64,000 bases of DNA from Cruorifilaria tuberocauda (lineage: Eukaryota > Nematoda > Chromadorea > Rhabditida > Onchocercidae): NCBI GenBank assembly GCA_013365365.1, contig JABVXU010000144.1, positions 57,734-121,733 on the forward strand, in the 5' to 3' direction. The notes under the pieces are model-generated. The model was not told the origin of the DNA. It saw only the letters and a program-made list of their open reading frames with translations, and did not search any database. Numbering within the stretch: the first letter of the stretch is position 1; each line of letters starts with the position of its first letter. This document shows positions 51,201 through 63,632 of the stretch, piece by piece. A program made the position numbers and the translations under genes.

Positions 51201-51293
51201 AGACCTCTACTAGTTCGTGCGGCAAAAGCTGCTCAAAAAGTTTTAAGAGAAGATTCATCTAATGAAGAAGATTCAGCTAGTAATGAGAAATGA
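42282..51293 (+). CDS. capg-1: Condensin subunit CAP-G (HEAT-repeat)
   Basis: Twenty-two in-phase exons: 42282-42368, 42722-42805, 43036-43227, 43519-43707, 43954-44050, 44339-44430, 44676-44811, 45025-45191, 45311-45465, 45791-45940, 46079-46198, 46452-46578, 46767-46904, 47229-47336, 47579-47725, 48120-48260, 48363-48547, 48781-48943, 49243-49416, 49757-49867, 50169-50342, 51039-51293. They give about 1063 residues. CAP-G is a HEAT-repeat subunit of condensin that binds DNA and the kleisin during mitotic chromosome compaction. Matching segments include NPLVRSEALKAIAALQDEQ, VRRAATIRIIKDV, LKALSIKQRMDIVQ (compare MRAMSIAQRVMLLQ in human) and LFGEWLKTA. ALEQANAVFYWRCLLDF and SWISVLSRL-type repeats near the C-terminus also match. 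The tail is acidic then basic (DEHDDDDENE; RQRPLLVRAAKAAQK), as expected for CAP-G. An additional 174-base open segment at 47944-48117 could be an exon but does not look like HEAT sequence. AATAAA at 51639. Confidence 0.9.
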
Positions 51294-51806
51294 ATTGGAG
51301 AAAAATTGATCATAATACTAAAAATACTTTAATGAATATGCGCAGGAAGTACTGTATGACTGTATATATTTATTCAAAAGCTATGTTAACATGAAGTATA
51401 GAATTATGAATCCTATAGTTTTCAGTTTGTTTGCATTCCTCATATTTTGCCTTATAATTTAATCATTCCTGTCTTGTAATTGAATCTGTCTTACAATTAA
51501 ATCATTTGATTTTGTCTTATAATTGAATCGGTTGAATTCCATTCAAATGATCGTCTATTGCATTTACTGATATGTGCCCATATGCTGCCATCTATCAATT
51601 TATATGTAATGGACACAGTTAAGCTTATCAGTAATATCAATAAAATTAATTCATCTTTTCCTACTTTTAATTTTATTTAACTTAAGAAATTAACTTAAAA
51701 AGTAACTATATTACTGATATAAGACTACTGATATTTCTTCATGCGACAATTGCTTCCGGAAAGCATTCGAAATGCACTTCTGTTGTTTTCTTTCTCTCAG
51801 AATATT

Positions 51807-51843
51807 ATTAAAACCAATGTCTATAAAAGTGTTAATTAAAACT
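51807..51843 (+). repeat. Direct repeat copy 1 (37 bases)
   Basis: The segment starting attaaaaccaatgtctata matches 52223-52259 with one substitution. Upstream T/C-rich stretches before both copies are also similar (cttctgt, tttctttct), so the original repeat was probably about 60 bases. Confidence 0.75.
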
Positions 51844-52222
51844 GTTATTTTTAATCTAAATTTTCCTTTTGAGATTTGTTTATAAGATCTGTAAAAAGTA
51901 CTGTGTGAGTGACTTCATATATTTTTTATCTATAATAAATAAATAATTCAAAAAACAAAAAAAAATACTTGTTAAAAACATTAGGATTTAGGCAGAGAAA
52001 CTTGCACATATTTTGATCACTTATGATTAAGCAAATTTTGACATTTTACCAGAAAAATTTATTCATCAAATAAAAATAAGTAGATTATGACAAGAGAAAT
52101 TTGAGAGCAAAGAAGAAAATTGTTGTTATTATTTCTCATTTCAAAACTTTTAAAAATTTCTAAAGCAAAGAATACTAAGAATTTCACCATGTTCGCTTCT
52201 GTTTTTTTCTTTCTTTTATAAT

Positions 52223-52259
52223 ATTAAAACCAATGTCTATAAAAGTATTAATTAAAACT
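52223..52259 (+). repeat. Direct repeat copy 2 (37 bases)
   Basis: Second copy of 51807-51843, 416 bases downstream, with one substitution. Confidence 0.75.
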
Positions 52260-53483
52260 CTGTCTTTCCTTATATTAACAGAAAATAAAAACTAAAATAA
52301 AATTTAATCTTTATGAATAGGTGGCAGCATATGGTTTAAGAACCATTCCTCATATAGGATAGAAAATAATTTGTGCTATATTGGATAACAACGAGGAAAA
52401 TTTATGAGAAATCATAAATAGCATATTGCAAACGAAACAAATAATCACCAAATTTTTTTAATATTTCAATTATTTTGTCTAAAATGTGAAATTTTAGAGT
52501 GTCGTTGAGCAATGATGAGAAGATTTAAAAAATTTCCGCATATAAATTATTTTTTAACAAAATATAGTCTTAATTTTTTGTTTATAATGAGCTTTTTCAG
52601 GGATTTTCAAAATGATTTTGGAATAAAGTATTCCTTATGTTAAATGGACAAAAATTAAATGCAATTTACATTTTTAGATTAAAAAAAGGCTCAATGTCTT
52701 TTAATTTGCGGAATTTCCGAATTATTTTTCAAAATTTTATCAAATAATATCATTTTCTTTACTTTCCTTAATTATCACTGAAAATTTTTAAATTGCTAAA
52801 AATTTATGCATCAAATGTTTCCCGAAATTATACAATGAATAAATTGTTGTTATTTAATTTACTGTTATACAATTAATAAATTTACTATATAATTTCTATT
52901 CTGTTCTATTAATTTTAAATATTTTTCTAGGCGCATTTAGCACTGAAGAACGCTCAACTCACATGAATATCGTAAAGATCATTGCAAACAAAAAAAGGAT
53001 AATGAAGATTAAGTAAATTTAAGTTGTAAAATAATTGTTTCACAGTTGTAAAATGAGAAATTGTAGCTTAGATTAAATCATTTGAAGTAAAGTGAACAGA
53101 AAATGATCAAAAATATTTTACGAAATTTGGATAATTAAAATCTTTTCCTTCACTGAATTGAAAAACGATGTATAAAATGACAAGAAGAAATGAAAAAAGA
53201 CTGCAATAAATTGGAAGCAAAAAAAATTGTATGTTTAGATGCGTGTACAGATGCGTATGTGTGTTTATGTGCGTGTTAATGCGTACGTAAGGATAGAAAA
53301 TGATTAACAAATTCAAGAAGATGCCCCGAATTCGTTAATTGCTTGCTTGTTGCAATGAAATTGTGATAAGTTATTCACACTGAAGAATTCGGAAATATTT
53401 CTTTTCAATTTTTCTCAATGCTTAAATTACTGATAAATGTTTAATCACAATAATATTGGTGAGCAAAGTTAGTACTCATAGGA

Positions 53484-53880
53484 AATCATTAATATAAACT
53501 TAATAATTAAGAAAATTATTAATGTGAACTTTAATCAAGCCTATTAAAGTAAATGCTAACTGAGATCATCAATGTAAGCGCTAAAAATGCATGAAAGTTA
53601 AAAGATCATGATCAATAAATTAATTGATTATGACTTTAATAATTAACAGAAGAAAAACATCAGTCCAAGCTCAATTAAAATCCTTAGTGTAAATATAAAT
53701 TATTTAGCGTATATGCAAATTATGATCATTCCGATAAAGGACCACTAATCAACGTGAGAGCAATCTACGTTGAAAAAATTTATCATTACGTGAAAATGAT
53801 CAAGATCATTAACAAATGATAAACGTTAATCATCAACGTGAGATATTGTAAGAGTAAACCTTAATGAGCAATATAAGCGT
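53484..53880 (+). repeat. Degenerate array of atcatyaaygtgar-like motifs
   Basis: A motif close to aatcatcaacgtgaga recurs at about 53484, 53513, 53564, 53679, 53745, 53781, 53828 and 53865, with variants such as aaattattaatgtgaac and gatcatcaatgtaagcg. Spacing is irregular, about 29-65 bases apart with one larger gap. It resembles a decayed satellite or a cluster of binding sites. Confidence 0.5.
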
Positions 53881-56069
53881 AATCTGATCATCACAATAAT
53901 CATATCGTAGAAATGTGATAATAAATAACGAACAAAGAAGCAATGAGCTTAGCAACAGTTTTTCAGTATTTCAGTCCTTACCTGTTTTCCATCATCACAT
54001 CAGTTACAATTCTTCTATTCTATTTTATAGTATCTCTGATAAGGAATTATCATCTGTTAAATTTCAAATAAATGGATAATTCTAGCCTTTAAACATTTAA
54101 TGAAATTTTACTTAATAATCTTTTTAATTAAAATATCATTTTATAAAAAATTTTGCTGTTGATTACTTTGACTTATATAAGCATTCAAACTTGAAAATAA
54201 ATGTTCCAACACAGAAATAATTTTCAACCGAAGGAAAGCGAAAACAATTTTGCTTTCTTTTTATCTTATGATTTGCATTTTATTTCAGATTTTCAATTTG
54301 TTATATTACGAAATATGTAATTACTGAATATATCGAGAATTGTGGGAATTTAAGTAGAATGAAAAATTAAAAGATTGTAAAATTATCGTAATTTTCAGAT
54401 AATTTCATATGTGATCATTGATTTTTCCTTTTTTTCATTTATTAGCAAAGGACAAATCTGAGGCATTTTCAAATTGGCAGGAAATTTTCAAACTTCTTCA
54501 AAACCAAATTTTGTGAAGCAGAGAGGTATTATGCATATATTTAATGTATTAAGTGTTCTTTTTTTGAATTTCCTTAATTATATGATTCACAGCGTAGAAC
54601 CAAAACTGGCCTATTCTTATCAGTTTTTAGCTAAGCAATGATAAATTAATCCCAAAATGATAGATGGATGTGTATGGAAGCGAAAAAAATTGTAAAATGC
54701 TTTAAAAATAAATTAAGTAATACTACATAATTTGCTGATAATAGTAAGCATCACTCATTTTTATTTTCTTATCAATATTGTTGAATACGGAAATTTTTCT
54801 CATCATAAGCTTCTTAAAAATGATGACATAAATAATTATCTTGAATTTACTTTTGAATATTTTGATATGGTGCACTCATTGTTTATCAGTGATAAAATTA
54901 GAATGCTAAATTTATGTATAAGTTGGATATTAAATTTTGATAGAATGTGCTCGCTTTTAGATACTAAATTTACTCAGTTAAATCTGTTTTTTAAATTAGT
55001 TGTGAGTAATTGAAGCTAAATTATAAGCACTTACAAAACATATTAAATACAACTTAATGTATCAAATAATTTCAATTTCCTATCATCAAAGTAATTTGCC
55101 TTGGTTAAAATAAAAAATCGATATTAAGCGTATGCATATTACAAATTTATTATTTAGCTAATTTTAAACACATAAATTTCATAAATTTTAGCTAAAAGAG
55201 TTCTGATATTTGAAAATTATTAAGATAAACATAAATGTATTTTGATTTACAATAGCTATGAATTTAATTATATTTGCAATCACTGATTAATACTTTTATT
55301 GATTATTAAGTGATATAAGTGAACGAAATTTTTAAAACCTGAGAAAAATGAGCAAAACAATCAATTTTGCATTGTGTTTTTCCTCAGCACTTTTTAACAT
55401 TTAAATTTATTACTTACTATCCCATTTTTTCAAGAAATAAAACCGAAGATTTTCTGAAATGAAAGATTACAGAATTTTACCTTTCCTTTTTCCAACAATT
55501 GCTTTTGTTTACAGTTTTCAGCTTAAAATGTTATCAGAATCTTCCCTTACTTCCATCCATCTGCATAAACAAATATTATAATGAAATTAATAAAATCTGA
55601 AAATTAATAAATTGCATTTAATAAAGTAATCAATTTAAATCTTCTGTCAGAAATATTTTTTTATTACAAATGAAATTTGCAAGGAACTATTATGTTTCGC
55701 GTTTTCCTAATTGATAACTAATAACATTTAGCATTATCAGATATCACAGCACAACCTGTTTCGATTAATACTAGTTGAAAGTGGCTTCGACTGACAACGG
55801 AAAGAATTGTAAGCGGTGAAAATATTCTAATAAAAAATTAAGCTATAAAAAAAATCTTTGCTATTGAATATATTGATCCATTAGCAGTTGTTGTTAAAAT
55901 TTTTATGAAATTTAACAGCCCTTTTCCCAATTTGCTTGTGTTAGCTTTCTTCATTGAAATAAATTTAATTCTGATAAAGAAAATTCGCATATTTTCAAAT
56001 TAATGTAAAATTTCTCCAGTTCAAAAAAAAATTAAAGAAACAATAAACAGAGATTATTTATTAGCAATA

Positions 56070-59000
56070 ATGATAAATTTACGTGATATCAATATAACTA
56101 TCATCATTCCTGGTATTTTTCTCATTATCACTCCAACTTATTACTGTTCAAGTGTGCCACCAGAAGCAAAAATGACAGCAGTATGTTTTCATGTTTTTTT
56201 TTAATTAATTAAATTATCTTACTGTTATTTATCTTTTTATCTCAATTATAAATATTGTATAGTCAAATTTTTTCTGTTCTACTTTAAATATTATATATAA
56301 TAAGTAATGCATATTAAATAATATAAAGAATGATGCCATTAAAATAGTGATCATTTTATTTTTTATAGTTATTAAAATTGCTGTAACATATATATTTGTA
56401 ATTTTGTTATTCAGTTTAAACTATAAATTTTTATAGAATCATTTATAGAATCAGAAATTTTCAAATTTGATCATGCAAACCAAGGAAACGGTTTATGCAG
56501 GTTTATTTTTTCTTAGATCGAAATAATACTTTACCAAGGTTATCCAGTACAAGTATTTCATGCACATACTGCTGACGGTTATATTTTAGATCTTCATCGT
56601 ATTCCGTTCGGTAGAAACGGTTAGTCTCATTTCAAATCTTTCTTTATCATTGTTTTATAAGGCGAGAAGATTCTATTATGTTACTGGAAATGATTTCAAT
56701 AGGAAATTAATGACTATTAGAAACTGTTAGAGAATACGATTACCGGAATGGATCAAATCATTCGACTGAACGATTAACAGTGCTTCAATAACTTAAATAT
56801 TCATTTCATTTTACCTTTATCAACTAATGCCTAAAAATTTTCAGGTATTTCCAATGAAAATAAATATCGTCCAGTAATTTTCTTGCAGCACGGCTTGCTC
56901 GGATCAAGCGCTGATTGGGTGGAAAATCTTCAAAATGAATCATTTGGTATACTTTTCCAGTAAGAGTAAGAGCAAAAGCTGAAACAAAATTAATTACAGC
57001 AAAACGTAGAACACACATAACTGAATAAAAAAACGCTACAAATGCAACATTTTCTGATAATTTGCAACCAAACAATTAATTAATTGATGATAGATTGAAT
57101 TGTGCATGAAAATTCGATTAATGAAGCATTGTCTAATTAATTATTCTCATATTAGCTAGTTGAAATGAAAGAACATATAATTGCTGTACACAATATAATG
57201 AATTATTTTCATATTAGCAAAATTAAACAATATTTGATAAGTAGCTTAGCAATCATTATTAAAGTAATGATTTTTAATCCGATACATAATTATGATGCCA
57301 ATGATTCTTGAATTGTGTTTTTACAAATTAAATTTTAATTTTCATCATTTATCTTGGCTGATGCTGGATTTGACGTATGGCTTGGTAACTCACGTGGAAA
57401 TATATACGCTTTAAATCATGTGACTTATTCTGTAAGGAATGAATTATTTTGGCAATTCAGGTATTTGGTAAATTTCACGTAACTGAAGAAAAACATAGGT
57501 TTTAAGATCTTAAAAGCACAAAATTTTATAAGATTAAACAAAATTATTCGAAAATATTTCATTTGATAAACTAAAAGAAAAAAAGCTTCAAAATTCATTA
57601 ATTAATTAATTTACAGTTGGGATCAAATGGTAAAATTTGATTTGGATGCGATGTTTGATGTGGTATTAAATGAAACTAAGGAAAAAAGCTTGTATTATGT
57701 TGGATTTTCACAAGGTACATTAATTATGTTCGCCAAGCTTTCACAAGATCCGAACTTTGCAGCAAAGGTTTTTTCTTCTTAGATTTTATTTTAATATTTA
57801 AAATTCAAAACTGAAAATAAACATTGCTCTGTGGTAAATTTACTATAAATTCTTATGAAATGAAAAAAGTAATTAGAGAAAATTATTTCATTCAATATTT
57901 TGCATTATTGCATTAGTGCAAAATACAAATTTGAAAAATATCTCATTTTTTTCAGCACCAAAAACATTCAAAAGTGAAAATATTTAGCGTTTTTTCCAAA
58001 AAAAGGTGAATTTTAAAATTTCATAATCGAGAAATTAATTGATGAAAAATTGCACTGATTAAAAGTAAGAAGTGAAAGATATTGCTTTAAGAAGTTTAAA
58101 AATAAAGCTTTTAGGTTCGAAAATTCTTTGCATTGGGGCCAGTTGTAACTGTTGCTAATGTGAAAGGATTATTCCGGCTATTCGCTACCGAACTTTTTCC
58201 CAACACCAAGGTATTATTAATAAATTGCCGATAAATAATTAAAGAAAAACAGAAACGCAGAAAATTAATCTAATGAAAACGAATGGAATTACACTTATCA
58301 ATTAATATTTTATTGAAAAATGAAAAAAATTAGTGTGGTTTGATTTCTTTGTTATTTTTATTATTCTTATTGTATTGTTGCTACTGTTGCTGTATTATTT
58401 TTAGTATTGTTATTTTTGATTCAAAAGCAAATGCATCAATTAATTAATTTTCATTTCAGTTAATACGTCTATTTTTTGGTAATAAATATTTTACATTAAA
58501 TAGCAAATTAGCAAAAATAATTGGTATATTAATCTGTAAAAACAACTTCTTCAATCCATTATGCAACGATATTCTCTTTCAAATAGCTGGTCCCGAGAGT
58601 AATCAATTCAATCAGGTTCTTCTCGCTTTTAAATTTTCCGTATGCTTTTTTCTACGTCTCATTTTGCAATTAGAATTATCAATTATTTGTAGGAATAATT
58701 TGCAGAGCCGTTTATTGGTATATATCGGGGGAGAAGGTGGTTCATCAGTAATGAATATAATTCATTGGGTGCAGATGGTTAATAGCGGGAAAACGCAAGC
58801 TTACGATTATGGGTCACCGGAGCAAAATAAATTACATTATGGACAGGTAGCATTTATACCTTCATTTTTTGTTTTCGCTAAAAGAAATTAATTATTTAAG
58901 GTGAATTTGAGATTTTAGGCTTAATAAAGTTTGATTATTAATTAAATAATTGATAGAAAGACATTTTAAAAACTGTTGAATTTTTTTTTCCTTTCAGGAT

Positions 59001-59375
59001 TCACCGCCAATCTATAATATAAGTTCGATTAATGTTCCAATTTATTTGTATTGGGGTACAGTTGATTGGTTAGCAACTACTGAAGATGTTCAGGTCAGCT
59101 ATTGAAATATTAAAAATTAATTGAAAGTGTTCAAATATTGATTAAATTATTTTGACGAATAAATTTACTTTTAAAGAAAGCAGAACACTTTTTCCGTTTT
59201 TTATTTTCAGAATTCCCTGTTATCAGTTTTGCCGAATAGTTCAATCAAAATAAGAAAAGAGTTCAAGGATTACAATCACATGGATTTCATGTGGGGTTTA
59301 AGGGCTGCTGCTGAAATTTACCAACCAATTATAACGATTATTAAGGAAGATGTGGGCAAAAGATTTGTCCAGTAA
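56070..59375 (+). CDS. Acid lipase (AB-hydrolase, LIPA/gastric-lipase type), copy A
   Basis: Ten exons: 56070-56180, 56517-56619, 56845-56946, 57346-57460, 57617-57767, 58115-58210, 58460-58615, 58706-58846, 58998-59093, 59211-59375. They give 411 residues. The N-terminus has a hydrophobic signal or anchor ([16 protein letters not shown]), then PPEAKMTA and the lipase opening [36 protein letters not shown] is the oxyanion-hole region. The nucleophile is Ser175 in YYVGFSQGT, and the acid is Asp348 in [10 protein letters not shown]. The base is His380 in [10 protein letters not shown]. These enzymes hydrolyse triglycerides and cholesteryl esters in lysosomes or secretions. Exon 4 must begin at 57346 by frame and by comparison with copy B (same 115-base length), but it is preceded by TTTTCAT, not an AG. 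So the gene may be impaired, mis-sequenced or use a non-canonical acceptor. AATAAA at 59588. Confidence 0.85.
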
Positions 59376-60272
59376 TTTCAAAAATTACAAAAATTTTTTC
59401 AAATTTAATTTTCATCTAAGGAATGAATTCCGTAACATATTGTTGCAAATCAATTAATGAATCGAAATCATTAATGGATAGTAAAGATAGTGAATTTATT
59501 TGCTGCATTTAAATTATTTGCTACAATTCTCGAATTCATTCACTTATTTCATATTGTAATACTATTTTTCGATTTTTAGTAGCTATGAATAAATAAAATT
59601 AAATTTTTCTATTCCTATGCAAACTGCCTTTTTCTTGTTTTCTAATTTTTCATATCTGATTTAAACAAATATGTTTATTTGTTACATTAACTATTGTCCT
59701 TAACAAATAAATTTTCTGCATCTTTAAATAATTTTTTGCTAAACAAATTCATTCCATATGATTATGAGTCTATCTTCACACGTAAGTAAACATATGCGCA
59801 TGCACTCATAGGTATTTACGATCACGCACGTACACATCGAAAACACGTCACAAGATCAATCTCATGTTTACGACGAGTGAATCATTTATGAGAAAAATGA
59901 ATTTCACTTCTATTTCAACTCTCTTCTCATCTCTCATACTTTTTCCTTTGATAATTTCCACGTGATTACATGATTTTCTTCACCCTGGTTTTTCATGAAA
60001 TGTTAAATATTATTATTAAACTTCGTTCGATTACTAGAAAGGCATTATTATAAGCTTGTTCGATTGATCTATCGATAAGTAAGACAGGTGAAAGGTGATA
60101 CAGCTGGCAAATAATAAATATTAACTAGCAGCAATTAATCAAAACATCATTAGGAAAAAAATGCTTAATGGATGCGATTGAGTTAAGCAGCTGTTTGTAA
60201 GGATGAAAAATGTAACAAATGGGTTGATTATTTGCCAGTGTTATTGATAATCATTGCTATCAGAGCTGGTCG
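59376..60272. other. Intergenic region between the two lipase genes
   Basis: About 0.9 kb AT-rich spacer between tandem paralogues. It contains the copy A polyadenylation signal (59588-59593) and presumably the copy B promoter. No other exon was recognised. Confidence 0.5.
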
Positions 60273-63200
60273 ATGTTCATCATTACTATCTTCAAACTTC
60301 TTATTTACACAAAATTATCATACCAGTTAAGAAAAGGAATTTCAATTAAAACACTTCCAGAAGCTAAAATGACAACTGTAAGTTTGAAATGAGCAAAAAT
60401 TCTGTTTGTTGGAATCAATTAAAGGTTTGAAATGTTGGAAACAAACGATATGTATTGGTTGTACATATTTTTATTGATTTTAAAACCTAATTTATTTAAT
60501 AGAATGTAAAAGAAATGTTTTGGATGTTAATAAGCTTTTTTACTTCAACGATATCTTATAGTTCTTGGCTTTGCTTCATTGTAAACGGAAAAAAAGTGTA
60601 AGAAAGTGTAATTCTATATAGTGTAAGTTTTCGAACCTTTTACCTCAATAATTATAAAAATTTTTACAATAACTATCGTATTGGTTGCTACCGTATCTTC
60701 TATTTTCAGCCTCAAATTGTCACTTATCATGGATATCCATCTGAAATACATACCGTAACAACAGACGATGGTTATATACTCGAATTACACCGCATTCCAG
60801 GCGGCAAAACAGGTAATTCAAATTGTTAGAGGTTTCGAGTTTGCTGTACTCAATAAATTATGCATAATGTTTCGAAAGGTAGAATACTATTAAGTGGTAT
60901 ATAAGTATTATTGTCTTGCAGTATTACGTTGTACTATATTTATATTTAATATTCATGTTCGTACGTACTGTGCTATACCATATCAAATACAATAGATATA
61001 TAGATTTCCTGAAAATTTGATTCTCGAGAGTAGAAAATCATTTGTTTCAGTGAATCAAACTGGAAATGGATCAAAGCCTGTAGTATTTTTACAACATGGT
61101 TTTATCGGTTCAAGTGCTGTTTGGGTAACTAATTTACCAAATCAATCTGCCGGTTGGTTAGCACGAAGTTCAATATATTCGAGACTAAATTTATCAAATA
61201 AACTTTCCCTTCTCGATGATTAAAAGTACCTTCGATTGCAACTTCAGTTATTAACTAATTTGAACGTATCAAATTTAGATGAAATTGCAATTCATTATAT
61301 TCAGCATTTATGTTTGCTGATTCTGGATTCGATGTATGGATGGGTAATGTCCGAGGTAATACTTACTCAACCAGACATATTAAGTACAAACAAACCGATT
61401 TAAAATACTGGAAATTTACGTTAGTTTTTTCCTAATTGCCGTTTGCATCAATTTTTGTTATGTTAATTTTCTGCTTAATCGTTCCAATAATGAAGGTGAT
61501 GTAAGTAAAGTAAAAGAGAAAGTAAAGGAGAAAAGAAGCCTCAGATCTCTTAAAATAATCAGTTACTACCATTTAGATTTGATGAATTTGTAAAATATGA
61601 TATGGATTCGATGATCAATTATGTACTTAATACAACTGGCCAGCATTTCTTATATTATGTTGGATATTCCGAAGGCACTTTAACGATGTTTGCAAAACTC
61701 TCAATCGACCAACTTTTTACTCAGAAAGTTAGAATTTTGCTAAAGCAAACAAAAAACCAAGCCTTTCAATAATCTTCGACTGAAACTTCGTGTACATTTA
61801 TCAATTAATTCGAAGGAATTTCCAGATTCGTAAATTCTTTGCATTGGGACCGATTGGTACATTAGCTCATATCAAAGGCTTGATTGAGACTGCTGCGAAA
61901 AATTTTCTACAGCCACTTAAAGTAATTATTTTTTTCAAATGTTTGGCGTATTTCCTTTCATCCCTAGTTATTTTCCAATTTAAAAATTGCACAATTTAAA
62001 AATTAAATTAAAAAATTTAATTCAATGTTAATCATTTGAAATGCAAAATATTTAAATCGCTATTTCAATTAAACATTCAATGAAGAAAATTTGAATTTCG
62101 AGATTATTCAGCTCATTTACTCTTTGCTAAAGCAATCAGTATTACTATTACTATCACTCAGTTATTATATTTCATAATCCTTGTCAAATTTTTTTTTTCA
62201 CACTACAGGTTTAAAATTTGTAACATATTTATTCAAATCTTCCTTTTCCTATACATATTCATTTCTTGAAATTCATTAATAAATTTAACTAATTAAAATT
62301 GAAATAGGTGTTAGTAATAGCACATCTCAAGTGTCAATCACCAACACTTATTCATTCTAATCAAAATCATAATTTATTATAATTTTTCAAAAATATTCAG
62401 AATATAAGTCGTACAAATAATGTTACTTCTTATAGATGCTGGTTAAAGTCACTGGGAAATTTATGCCCAACGCATCAATTTTCCAAAAGATCAGTAAATC
62501 AACCTGTTCGCTGAAAAGTATTATTGAGTACTGTGAAAATTTGATGTTTCAAATGACTGGACCTGCTACTGTCCAAATGAATGTGGTAATTTAATCATAT
62601 GATTTTCAGAAAATTATTTAATTGATGTATAATTGAATGAATCCATTTCGATGTTAATTTCCCCTTCTATTCCTTCAATTGTTAATCATTATGATTAATT
62701 GTTCGCAATAACTTTTTTGATTTATTACAATTTTTAATGTAAGTGAATTATTTTTCTTACGTTTATAATTTTAGAGCCGAATTCCGGTATATATGAGTCA
62801 CCTACCAGCTGGTACTTCCATGGCAAATGTGCTCCATTGGGCGCAAATGGTAAATAGTCGTAAGACGCAAATGTATGATTACGGTTCAGAAAGTAAAAAT
62901 ATTAAGCACTACAATGAGGTTTGTTTTTGTATTCATTAGGAATAATGATTTTTTCTTTATTTGCTTATTGCATTTCATTTTCTTGCGTTATTATACAATA
63001 ATTGTAATGATACATTTCTCACTTTTAAAAACAGTATGTTCTTAAAATTTTCAAACATTTACCATCGAAAGTTTAAAAAATATTTGTTTTTTAACAGTTT
63101 GACTAAAATTGCCATCTTTACTCTTATCTCTGCAATTTTTAATCTTTTATTTGGTTGCTATAATTATTTCAGATTATGACTGGAACTTAAGCCATTTTTT

Positions 63201-63632
63201 TAGATTTTTATTTACCAGAATAAATCGTAAGCTTTACTAAGATTTTTGCAGAAAACACCACCTGTATATGATTTGACATTAGTTAATACACCCGTTTATT
63301 TGTATTGGAGTAAGCAGGATTGGTTAGCTGGTGAACGTGATGTTAAGGTAAGCATCTTTCGATTCTTTGCTACCTTTCAAAACTCACGCATTTAATTTCA
63401 TTTTCCAAATTAATATTTCATTAGAATATTTATATGTTTATATTTAATTAATACCATTGCAATTAAGTATTTCCAGGATGGATTGATTGCAAAAATACCG
63501 GAAAAATATTTGATAGAAACCAATGAATTGGAAAATTTTAATCATTTTGATTTTATTTGGGGAATCCATGCAGCTGATCAAATATATAAGCCTATCATTG
63601 AAATCATAAGAAATGATGAAAGCAAAACATAA
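60273..63632 (+). CDS. Acid lipase (AB-hydrolase, LIPA/gastric-lipase type), copy B
   Basis: Ten exons: 60273-60377, 60710-60812, 61051-61152, 61305-61419, 61577-61727, 61826-61921, 62436-62585, 62775-62918, 63252-63347, 63477-63632. They give 405 residues. The N-terminus [18 protein letters not shown] is hydrophobic, then LPEAKMTT as in copy A. Signatures are [55 protein letters not shown] and nucleophile Ser173 in YYVGYSEGT. They continue with Asp345 in [14 protein letters not shown] and His377 in [31 protein letters not shown] is the conserved lid-proximal block. Exons 2-6 and 9 have exactly the same lengths as in copy A (103, 102, 115, 151, 96, 96), showing a tandem duplication. GYSEG departs from the usual GHSQG nucleophile elbow, as does GFSQG in copy A. 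AATAAA lies at 63715. All splice sites are canonical. Confidence 0.92.

Larger units (their letters stand above)
51294..56069. other. 4.8-kb gene-poor AT-rich region
   Basis: No exon could be supported on either strand. It contains the capg-1 3' UTR (AATAAA 51639-51644), a pair of near-identical 37-base repeats, a GT/GC-rich patch at about 53230-53290 and a degenerate motif array at 53484-53880 (listed separately). The remainder is A/T low-complexity DNA up to the first lipase exon. A plus-strand open frame at 54732-55013 has no family resemblance. Confidence 0.5.

Noticed and set aside
54732..55013. 93-residue open frame in the gene desert
   Set aside because: It is Ile/Leu/Phe/Asn-rich as expected of translated A/T DNA. 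No signal peptide, domain or splice support.
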